A stretch of DNA of 64,000 bases from CAZIKF01 sp964539825 (GTDB lineage Bacteria; Muiribacteriota; UBA6191). The number at the start of each line of letters is the position of its first letter. Positions within the stretch are counted from its first letter, which is position 1. The DNA is taken from contig CAZIKF010000013.1 in NCBI GenBank assembly GCA_964539825.1, forward strand, positions 55,207 to 119,206. Reading direction: 5' to 3'. The translations under genes were made by a program, and so were the position numbers. The notes beneath the pieces were generated by a model. That model was not told the origin of the DNA, made no database searches, and was given only the letters and a program-made list of their open reading frames with translations. Positions 36,816-44,600 of the stretch are shown piece after piece.

Positions 36816-37595
36816 TTGAACTGCTATTCATCGATTTCCTACGATGGGTCTTGTTTTCATGGATTCCCAAAGCAGCCTGATGAATCTACAGTTCAAGGTG
36901 ATTTGGAAGCGAAGCTGCAGGAATATTTCCAACAAGAGGTACGCGTAAGCTGTTTGTCGAGAACAGACCGCTCCGTACACGCCTTTGACCAGAGAATTCA
37001 ATTTAAAGTTCAAACCCCCGTACCTGCGAAAAAGATTCCCGCGGTCATGAACCACAAGCTGAGCTCTATTCGTTTCAATTGGGTCAGGCAGGTAGAGGAA
37101 GAGTTTTTGTTAAATTCATTACAGGTTACCAAACAATACTGGTATCGAATTCTCTGGGAAGAGCCTTACCCCTTCCTCACTCCATATGCATGGTGTCCTG
37201 AATATCCAAAACCTAACCTTCAACGATTCGCGCAAGCACTTACGCTATATGAAGGTATTCATGATTTTGAGATGTTATCCAAGAGAGATCGCTGTAGACG
37301 AATTGTTGACTTTCAAAGGGAAATCTATTCGTGCAAAGTTGAAGAAAGCGGTAGTGAATGGCTGATATCCCTGGAAGGTTCCGGATTTCTATGGGAAATG
37401 GTAAGACATATGATTGCCTATGCTCTGGCCAGTTCCCGGGAAAGCCTATCCCTGGAAGAACTGAGCAGACTCCTGGAAGGGAAAGGGAAGTATGGAAAGC
37501 CTAAGCCTTCCATCAGGCCGGCTCCCGGTACAGGACTATACTTGAGAGAGGTTCAGGTTATGGCTCCTGATCAGGAGCCTCAGGAGATTGGCTAG
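36816..37595 (+). CDS. truA: tRNA pseudouridine(38-40) synthase
   Basis: A 259-residue TruA. The catalytic Asp51 sits in 'CLSRTDRSVHAFDQ' (consensus GRTDAGVHA). 'SISYDGSCFHGFPKQP' is the N-terminal family signature and 'GSGFLWEMVRHMIAY' the C-terminal one (consensus GxGFLxxMVRxMV). It isomerises uridines 38-40 in the anticodon arm. It starts at a TTG with AAGGGG 6 nt upstream, 9 nt after the cyclase, and overlaps the region before the Xer gene. 'SRTDRS' instead of 'GRTDAG' is a mild deviation near the active site; the catalytic Asp is kept. Confidence 0.92.
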   Translation: MNCYSSISYDGSCFHGFPKQPDESTVQGDLEAKLQEYFQQEVRVSCLSRTDRSVHAFDQRIQFKVQTPVPAKKIPAVMNHKLSSIRFNWVRQVEEEFLLNSLQVTKQYWYRILWEEPYPFLTPYAWCPEYPKPNLQRFAQALTLYEGIHDFEMLSKRDRCRRIVDFQREIYSCKVEESGSEWLISLEGSGFLWEMVRHMIAYALASSRESLSLEELSRLLEGKGKYGKPKPSIRPAPGTGLYLREVQVMAPDQEPQEIG

Positions 37596-37596
37596 A

Positions 37597-38493
37597 GTGG
37601 ACTCACCAACCCTGCCAAATCTGATCGATGAATTTTTGAGAATACTGGAGTTGGAGTTAAAGTATTCAAAACATACTCTGGACGCCTATCGTCGTGATCT
37701 TGTCCAGTTTCAGAATCATTGCCAAGAAGAAGGTTTAGAGAGCATTGAGCAATTGGACAATGCCATTCTTCGAGGGTGGCAGCACAAGCTGCGTAGAAAA
37801 TCCCTGAAGCCCGGTTCGATACTGAGGAAACTATCCACCTTACGTTCGTTCTTTTCAATGGCCTTTGAGCAAGATTGGGTCTGCGAAAACCTGGGTCAAA
37901 TCATTACCAGTCCCAGGCGTGAAAAGAAGCTGCCAAAGTTCTTGTTTGAAAGTGAGCTTGAAGTGATCTTGAAACAGCCCTTATCGGATCAGTTTGCGGA
38001 TATACGGGATTTTTTGATTTTTGAGATTCTCTATTGTACGGGGCTTCGGGCAGGAGAGCTTGCTTCCCTTTCTCTTGATCATTTTGAAGAAAGTACCACA
38101 AAGATTCGAGTCAAGGGAAAGGGCAATAAGGAGCGCATCGTTTTTTTGACCCCTTCGTGTGTGGATACCTTGAAGAAATACCTGAACCTGCGCGAACTCA
38201 GGGCACCAAGAGGTATTCGAGCACTATTCATTTCTGCTAAAGGGAGGGCTTTGAGTGTACGGGGAATCCAATACCTGGTTTCCCACTACTTAGAAAAATT
38301 GGGCCTCCATAAGAAGATCTCCCCTCATGTCCTAAGGCACAGTTTCGCAACTCACCTTCTCAATGCAGGGGCAGATATTCGTGCTGTTCAAGAATTACTA
38401 GGACATTCCAGCCTGGCTACGACGCAAATCTACACTCACATCTCAAAGGGGAAGATGAAAGAAGTCATCAAGAACCATCATCCTAGAGGGTGA
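37597..38493 (+). CDS. Xer-type tyrosine recombinase (XerC/XerD)
   Basis: The GTG at 37597 with AGGAGA 9 nt upstream gives 298 residues, the usual XerC/D length. A TTG at 37588 is too close to that ribosome site. The N-terminal SAM-like core-binding domain (about 1-105) includes 'KYSKHTLDAYRRDL'. The catalytic domain has Arg151 ('CTGLRAGELASLSL'), Lys175 ('VKGKGNKER'), His244 and Arg247 ('SPHVLRHSFATHLL'), His270 ('LLGHSSLATT') and Tyr279 ('TQIYTH'). It probably resolves chromosome dimers at dif. Nothing adjacent suggests an integron or phage, and truA just upstream supports a housekeeping role. Its TGA stop is in the arm of hairpin element C. Confidence 0.92.
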   Translation: MDSPTLPNLIDEFLRILELELKYSKHTLDAYRRDLVQFQNHCQEEGLESIEQLDNAILRGWQHKLRRKSLKPGSILRKLSTLRSFFSMAFEQDWVCENLGQIITSPRREKKLPKFLFESELEVILKQPLSDQFADIRDFLIFEILYCTGLRAGELASLSLDHFEESTTKIRVKGKGNKERIVFLTPSCVDTLKKYLNLRELRAPRGIRALFISAKGRALSVRGIQYLVSHYLEKLGLHKKISPHVLRHSFATHLLNAGADIRAVQELLGHSSLATTQIYTHISKGKMKEVIKNHHPRG

Positions 38494-38654
38494 GGCGATA
38501 ACGGATATTTAGGCGGCTGTCCGGAAGCCCAAAAGCAGCACCCGCTCGCGGATCACTTCTAGAACGATGCGATGCATCGCCCGTCGTCGCGATCCACGAC
38601 CATGCGCTACTTCTGAACTTCCGGCCACCCACCACATACCCGCTATCCCCTCAC
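38490..38654 (+). repeat. Long stem-loop element C at the stop codon of the Xer gene
   Basis: A 165-nt imperfect palindrome beginning GTGAGGCGATAACGG at the Xer stop codon and ending CCGCTATCCCCTCAC. About 45 nt on each side pair with scattered mismatches, including CCGGAAG/CTTCCGG. The centre is a perfect hairpin, CGATGC-GAT-GCATCG, containing the CGATG loop core seen in element A. Ends and distance from end to central loop match elements B and D. Confidence 0.75.
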
Positions 38655-38683
38655 GAATTCATTATTTTTGGGAGATATACGTC

Positions 38684-38706
38684 ATCCCGTGGCTTGACCA
38701 CGGGAT
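38684..38706. repeat. Short palindromic repeat
   Basis: A perfect 9-bp stem ATCCCGTGG-cttga-CCACGGGAT followed by CCATGGA. The layout resembles a short palindrome I recall as dispersed in Rickettsiales and other bacteria. A low-complexity CTGGCTCCTGGCTCCTGACT tract follows at about 38744-38763, and a CTCCC/GGGAG hairpin lies near the trkA end (38769-38782). Confidence 0.55.
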
Positions 38707-38784
38707 CCATGGAACCGCCCTCATAGCGGGTGCAAACCTCATTCTGGCTCCTGGCTCCTGACTTCTAGCTCCCGAGAGGGAGAT

Positions 38785-40161
38785 TCATTCTTTACTGAAG
38801 AATTTCTCTACTTCGGGAATTTGTTCGGGAAGGGTAAACACTGTTACGTAGTCTCCGGTTGTGATTCGGGTGGTGCCAACCGGGGTGGAGAAGACTCCGG
38901 CTCTGATCACACCTCCAATGAGAACGTTTTCGGGTAATCCAACATCTTGGATCGAAGCTGTCGTGATCTTTGTACCTTCAGAGGTGCGGAATTCGATGGC
39001 TTCAGCATTATTCGCCTTGAATGAAATCACGTTATGAACCCTGGTTCTGGTATACCTGGTAATGGCGGATAGAGCGCTCTGTTTTGGGCTGATCGCGGCA
39101 TCTATGCCAAGCTCTGTAACCAGGTGGGAATAATCCTGCTTTTCGGTGAGGCAAAGTGCTTTGGATGCTTTTAGACTTTTTCCGAGCAGACCGATCAGGA
39201 TGTTCTTCTCTTCGTCATCACGCATCAGGGCGATAATGGCCTGGCTATGCTCAATCTTTTCTTGTTTGAGAAGCCCCGCGTCAGTGCCTTCTCCATGCAG
39301 GACAAGAGTCTTATCCAGCTGTACCGATAGTTTCTCACAGCGGGTAACATCGGGATCGATGATTTTGACGTACCATCCCTTTGTTCTTTCGATCTCCCTG
39401 GCTACCGTCAGTGAAAGTTCGTTGGCACCTACAATCAGGACCTGCTTGGCGCCAGCCTCTTCTCTTGAGGTAATAAATCCTTCAATTGCCTTCAGAGAAC
39501 CGGCTACATAAATCACATCTTTTTCCTGTAGAAGCGCATCCTGTGTAGGAATGATAGTTTCCACGGTAGGCTCATCGGTTTCGAGCCCTTCTCGGTCTAT
39601 GGCCACAATGAGTAGCTCCTGCCCCAGGCTGCTGCTTCTCAATTCGCTGAGTTTTTTTCCAATAAATGGATGGTCTACGGACAGGGATTGAGTCACAATG
39701 GCGGCCTTCTCCCGCGCGAAGTAGTTGAAATCGATAGGGGTGTCAAAACGGGTAAGGTAGCGAATAATTTCCTGGGCGGCCTCCTGGTTTGGAGAGATTA
39801 AATAGTGAAAAACCTTTCCCTGCCTGAGCTTAAGAATCGGGTCTTCCCGGTGGAACTCGGCGTTGTTAATTTTGCCAATTCTGGTATTGACATTGTAGCT
39901 CTGCGCAATGATGCCAGAAACGATATTGACATGGTCGTCATTGGTGACCGCCAGGAACATGTCCGCTTTTTCAATTCCTGCTTTGCGCAAAGTTTCAGGA
40001 GAGGAGGCACTTCCTATAATCGTGCGGCAATCAATTGAATTGGAGACCAAATCAATTTTAGATCGGTCATGGTCAATTACAGCAATACTATGATTTTCCT
40101 TGGAGAGCTTGTCGGCTGCCCCAATCCCGATTGTCCCTGCTCCGGCGATGACGATATCCAT
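38785..40161 (-). CDS. trkA: Trk potassium uptake regulator TrkA
   Basis: A 458-residue protein with two RCK units in tandem, as in full-length TrkA. Each has a Rossmann NAD(H)-binding N half ('DIVIAGAGTIGIGAADKL' near 1 and 'QVLIVGANELSLTVAREI' near 240) and an RCK_C half. Acidic residues ending the second strand of each ('VIDHDRSKI', 'IIDPDVTRC') fit NAD binding. TrkA gates the TrkH/TrkG potassium channel on the cytoplasmic face. trkH is not visible in the window. TTGTCA-17-TATTTT lies 9 nt before the ATG. Confidence 0.93.
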   Translation of the reverse strand: MDIVIAGAGTIGIGAADKLSKENHSIAVIDHDRSKIDLVSNSIDCRTIIGSASSPETLRKAGIEKADMFLAVTNDDHVNIVSGIIAQSYNVNTRIGKINNAEFHREDPILKLRQGKVFHYLISPNQEAAQEIIRYLTRFDTPIDFNYFAREKAAIVTQSLSVDHPFIGKKLSELRSSSLGQELLIVAIDREGLETDEPTVETIIPTQDALLQEKDVIYVAGSLKAIEGFITSREEAGAKQVLIVGANELSLTVAREIERTKGWYVKIIDPDVTRCEKLSVQLDKTLVLHGEGTDAGLLKQEKIEHSQAIIALMRDDEEKNILIGLLGKSLKASKALCLTEKQDYSHLVTELGIDAAISPKQSALSAITRYTRTRVHNVISFKANNAEAIEFRTSEGTKITTASIQDVGLPENVLIGGVIRAGVFSTPVGTTRITTGDYVTVFTLPEQIPEVEKFFSKE

Positions 40162-40170
40162 AGGCTGATA

Positions 40171-40199
40171 AAAATAAAGACTAGAACCCGATATGACAA
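40171..40199 (-). promoter_or_regulatory. trkA promoter
   Basis: On the minus strand TTGTCA (40199-40194), a 17-nt spacer and TATTTT (40176-40171), with 9 nt to the ATG. Predicts a leader of only a few nucleotides. Confidence 0.55.
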
Positions 40200-40220
40200 G
40201 GTTCTTTTTTCCGGAGGCTC

Positions 40221-40325
40221 ATGGCAACATTTAAGGAATTGTTTCGTAGGGGAGATGAAATACCCCTAAAAACAGGGGGATTCTTCGCAGCGGCACTGGT
40301 TGGATTCGCTATGAAAAAGGAGTAG
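40221..40325 (+). CDS. Small protein (34 residues) at the head of the envelope-paralogue cluster
   Basis: ATG at 40221 with a strong CCGGAGG ribosome site 4-5 nt upstream, ending TAG at 40323-40325. The product is basic at the N-terminus ('MATFKELFRRGDEIP') and ends with a short apolar helix ('GGFFAAALVGFAMKKE'). The stop is 3 nt before the next gene, and the AAAGGAG ribosome site of that gene lies inside its last codons, so translation is probably coupled. It could be a tiny membrane-associated protein or a coupling leader peptide. No family recognised. Confidence 0.55.
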   Translation: MATFKELFRRGDEIPLKTGGFFAAALVGFAMKKE

Positions 40326-40328
40326 CTT

Positions 40329-41336
40329 GTGCAAAAACAAATTCTTATTCGCGTCTGTCATTTCTTTCTTTGCTTAGGTATATTTTTGTCTCCTACCCAG
40401 GCTTCTGATCCGGGTTTTGAGGGGGTTGAGGGGGACTCAACAGCTCAAATCAACACCCAGGGCTCGGCTGAAATCTCTTCAGGAAATGATTTTCAATATA
40501 CCCCCATTCCTGATCCCCATCAGCCCAGGGGCATCAAGTTAGCCAGGAAAGCATTTGATAAATTCATCGGCGATGATAAAAACGCGGGACTTCTCGTGGA
40601 CTTTCTCAAACAATTTGACGCAGCGTCCCTGAAGCTCTTGAAAAGGAAAGTTCTTGGTTCAACCCAGCATTCCACAGCGGATTCTCGTTTTTGGCAGAGA
40701 ATGAAGCAAATCGGAGCCGATACGGAAGCACTTGAAGAGGCTAGACGAATTTTATGGAAGCCTCATGAGAAGCGCTACAATAAGACTTTTAAGCAATTGC
40801 GGCAGCTTGAGGAAACCTTCGAAGAGCTTCAAAAGTCTGCCGACACTACAGAGCTCAAGGAACAAGCAGATGCGCTGCGCAGGACCATCGCTACCCTGAG
40901 GGCGAAGTACTACAAGGATTTTCGCTTAACCATCGCCGCGATTGAGAAGGAGCTTAATAAGAACTTTTTTGCTTCCATGTCAGATGATTATGGGCATCTC
41001 ACCGCCTGGATCGAGGATAAGCTTGAACTTCTTTCCGAAATGGTTCCCCAGGCAAAAACGATTAAGTCCGTTGACTCAAACGGGAATGAAGTTCAGCGTA
41101 ACCTCTTTCAAGAACTTGACGCGAGGCTGCGTTTTGTCACTAATTTCGCTCGGGCCGCTGGAAAAACCTCTCCGCCAAAATATGGTCTGACCTATGTACT
41201 TTCATGGGTTTTCACAGACAAGAATGTAGATATCGCTATTGCCGAGGTAGAGAAGGCACAAGCGGAAAAAATGAAAGAAGTGGGAGTACAGCCTAAAAAG
41301 CTTCGTTTTTATAAAAAGTATTTTGAAGACGAATAG
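40329..41336 (+). CDS. Exported protein, paralogue 1 of the envelope cluster
   Basis: GTG start with AAAGGAG 6-7 nt upstream; 335 residues. Signal peptide ('ILIRVCHFFLCLGIFLSPTQA'), then a low-complexity linker and an all-alpha domain. The domain is collinear with the N-terminal part of the 41674 gene and, more distantly, the 45706 gene. Shared motifs are 'IPDP', 'LARKAFDKFIGDDKNAGLL', 'FWQRMKQIGAD', 'KDFRLTIAAIEKELNKNFF' and 'KYGLTYVLSWVFTDKN'. It has no OmpA-like or C-terminal repeat domain, so it is essentially the shared domain alone. Probably periplasmic. I do not recognise the family. A strong terminator follows. Confidence 0.75.
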   Translation: MQKQILIRVCHFFLCLGIFLSPTQASDPGFEGVEGDSTAQINTQGSAEISSGNDFQYTPIPDPHQPRGIKLARKAFDKFIGDDKNAGLLVDFLKQFDAASLKLLKRKVLGSTQHSTADSRFWQRMKQIGADTEALEEARRILWKPHEKRYNKTFKQLRQLEETFEELQKSADTTELKEQADALRRTIATLRAKYYKDFRLTIAAIEKELNKNFFASMSDDYGHLTAWIEDKLELLSEMVPQAKTIKSVDSNGNEVQRNLFQELDARLRFVTNFARAAGKTSPPKYGLTYVLSWVFTDKNVDIAIAEVEKAQAEKMKEVGVQPKKLRFYKKYFEDE

Positions 41337-41350
41337 ATTTTATTTTTAAG

Positions 41351-41387
41351 ACGCCGGAGAAATTCATTTTCTTCGGCGTTTTTTTTT
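41351..41387 (+). terminator. Intrinsic terminator after paralogue 1
   Basis: ACGCCGGAGAAA-ttcat-TTTCTTCGGCGT stem (12 bp with one mismatch) followed by nine T residues (41379-41387). Confidence 0.9.
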
Positions 41388-41583
41388 GTGGATCCTTCTG
41401 GCGGCGGACCCCCTTTTTTAACTCTGGTTTACAGAGGCCGGTAATGGTCTTATGCGCTTGAAGGCCTACCCCTGGGAACAGTTGCCTATAGATGTGCCAG
41501 GAAATTGCAAAATTCCTGTTTGGACGAGAATCCAGACAATGGACTTCAACTTGGGTATAGTTTCCTGAAACTTTTCTTCTTCA

Positions 41584-41611
41584 TTGACGTATTGGAGATG
41601 ACCAGTACTTT
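41584..41611 (+). promoter_or_regulatory. Promoter candidate for paralogue 2
   Basis: TTGACG, a 16-nt spacer and TACTTT, about 63 nt before the ATG. The leader carries a CCTCG-cttata-CGAGG hairpin (41638-41653) just before the AAGGAG ribosome site. The rest of the gene-free stretch 41388-41583 holds only a small CAGGAA/TTCCTG hairpin (41498-41518). Confidence 0.4.
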
Positions 41612-41673
41612 GTGTTGCGCACGAGGGATTGGGTGGTCCTCGCTTATACGAGGGAAGTGACAAGGAGTTCACC

Positions 41674-44600
41674 ATGTCGGGCTTAAAAAGATTATTGATC
41701 ACCATGATTCTGGGGCTGGCACCATTCCTGGGGCCTGTAGTTTTAGCCGAAGATGAGCCCACAGCTGGCGGCATTGAAAAGGGCACGGCTTCAGCCCATC
41801 AATCCCAGGCGGCTCTGGCCACCAAAGCTGTGGTTCGGACCTCCTTTGAATACGTAAAAATACCGGACCCAAAGCAAGAAGACGGGCGAAAATTAGCCAG
41901 GTCGGCGTTTAACGCTTTCATCAACGACAACCGTAACGCGGGATTGTTGGTACCTTTCCTGGTCAATTTTGATAAGACCTCTCTCTCCCTTCTACAAAAA
42001 ACTATTTTTCGCCATGACTCCCACTTCTGGAAAGAAATGGAAAAGATAGGAGCCACTCGTGAAGCACTTAAGGCGGCTCGCGATAAGCTTTGGAGAGAGC
42101 ATGAAAAAAGGTATAAAGAAGCATTTGAACGTCTTGAGGCATTACACGAGTCCTTAGAGAAACTTCCCCCTAGTGCCAATGTTCAATCGGAAATGACCAT
42201 GATCCAGAAAAAGCTCAAGGATCTAAGGCTTCAGCAGATCAAAGATTTTCGACTTACACTAAAAGCTGTTGAGAATGAGCTGGACAATAATTTTCTGGGA
42301 ATGGATGATTCCAAGTACAGCACCCTGTTGGGCTGGGTCACTGACAAGCTCGATGATCTGTCCAAGATGGACGGTACCGTTGAAGGTGTTAATTTCAAAA
42401 ACATCGTCATCATCGAAGAGAACGGAACGAAGGTTGAAAGAGATATTTTCCAGGAATTAAAAGCGAGACGGGATTACATTATTCGTTTTGCCAGGGCGGC
42501 AGATAAATCTTCTCCCAAGAAATATGGACTTGCCTATGTACTTTCCTGGGTGTTTACAGAAAAGAATATTGAGGTAGCCTTAAAAGAGATTGCCGAGCCT
42601 GAGACTCCCGATGAAGGCGAGGAGGAAGATGGGACTCCCCCAGAAGAAGAAGAAGGAGAAGAGCAAGACCCTGATCAGCCACCCGCGCAAAAGTGGACCA
42701 AGGCAAACACTGAGGTTTATAACACCCTGGCAAGAGCCCTGACCGAAAAGGTTAGCTTTAGCATCGCAGGAACTGAGAAAAAGGGACCCCTGGCATCGGG
42801 ATTCCTTCGAATGAAGAAGTTCTATAAAGAAGATGTGATTCCGACTGAAAACGATGTGCTGGGAACCTTTAAGAGCACTATTAAAGAAAAAATCCTCAAT
42901 GATTCTGAATTTAAAAACTTTGGGGGCGAGAAATATAACCAGGTAGCTCAATTGAGTGGAGAATATGAGGTTTTGGTATCTACCATAAATCGATATAAAT
43001 CGATGAGAGCTATGACGGCTCAGACCCTGGAGGCGATACTTAGCCGCTTTAGTCCTGGCACCAGTTTGGAAACACTCAATGACAAGTCTCAGTTCCAGGC
43101 GATTATGGAAAAAATGGCCCTTGGAGGTGCTGCCCGTGAAGATGTGACCCGGTTCGCATCAGCCATGCGAAATTACACCCAGTACAACCTGCATTTAGCC
43201 TTTACTGTTAATGAAGCTGCGCAGCTCTTTATTAAGATTTACGACCTTTATAAAGATTTTAAGAAGGTTAATGTAGCGCGCAGGGATAAGCTGGTGAAAT
43301 GGATTCAGGCTTTTGACAAGAAACGTCAGGGAGCTAGTGAAGAATCCACTCTTGCTTCAAGAGCCGAGGCGAAAGAACATCTTGAATCCACTTTGGAAAA
43401 ATATGATCTCGATCCGAATCTTGAGAAATTAAAGGATCCCAGGACCCTGAGAGCGGCCGTGAACAAGATGGAAGCTGACGGGATCACCGAGTCTGAAATA
43501 GCCCACTTTGCCCGTTCCTTCAAATTGCTCAGCGGAATGGAAACAGAGGGAACTTCTTCTGACCTGCCCACCTATGGAAAAGTACTCAAATACCTGGTGG
43601 GGTATGTACAGGAAAAGAATGCGGCTAAGCTCCCTTTGCTAAACACCCCATTTAACGCGATGTCCCCAGGAAAATGTTTGAGTCTCATTCCCCATGAGAC
43701 TGAGGCCAATCTAAAAGTGACTCCAGAAACAGACGTGTCTGGCCTGGATGCAGCCGTTAAGGACGATCTATCTACCCTGGCCCAACGAAGACTATTTTGT
43801 TACGCGGCTTACGAGTGGGCTTTGAAAGAACGGGCCAAGGAAAATAATGGGACCGATTTTCTCTTCTCTATTACTAACGAGCCAGATAAAGAATTTGATA
43901 TTACGGTTGATACTCTCTACCGCTTTATGGGGGATGAAAAACAGTCTGTCCGAGAGCCGGAAGCATCTGATTTTTCCATCTATGAAGGATTCTCTGAGTT
44001 AATGGATCTGATTGGGAATCTACAAAAACTCATCATCGAGCATCTCAAGAGGGAGTTTTCCCGCAGAGGAATTCCCCTTGAAGGGGTAGGCGAAGGGATG
44101 CGGGTGCAGTCCCTTGATTTCAATAGTGTTACCTTTCGAATTCCCTCCAAAGTTCTGTATGACCAGGGCAAGGACATTTTGAAAGAGGAAGGCAAGTCCG
44201 TCTTGGAGAAAGTGGTACCGGTCCTTCTTACAGTGCTTGGCGATAATAAAATCGTTATCAAAGATCTGGTCATAGAAGGTCATGCGAATTCAGATCCTTA
44301 TCCTGGATATGTTAGTAGCAACACCAACAGGACTGGAAATGAAGGCTTATCGGATGACCGAGCCCTTTCTGTCTATAATCACTGGAATTCCGAGCATGCT
44401 TCAGGTGCGATACTCTCCTTCACTCGATTTCAAGATGATTCAGGAATCGTTGTAAACCGAATAGGAAAGGGATCTACAGAACTCATCATGAAGGCAGATG
44501 GCACTGAAGATAAGGCACAAAGTCGTAGAACAGTATTTAAGTTTCGCCTGGACAGCAAGAAAATAGCAGACCTTAAGAATAATCCTGAGCAGCTAAGAGC

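Noticed and set aside
37597..38493. Xer-like gene as a mobile-element integrase
   Set aside because: Full XerC/D length and motifs, close coupling to truA, no direct repeats, phage or cassette genes around it.
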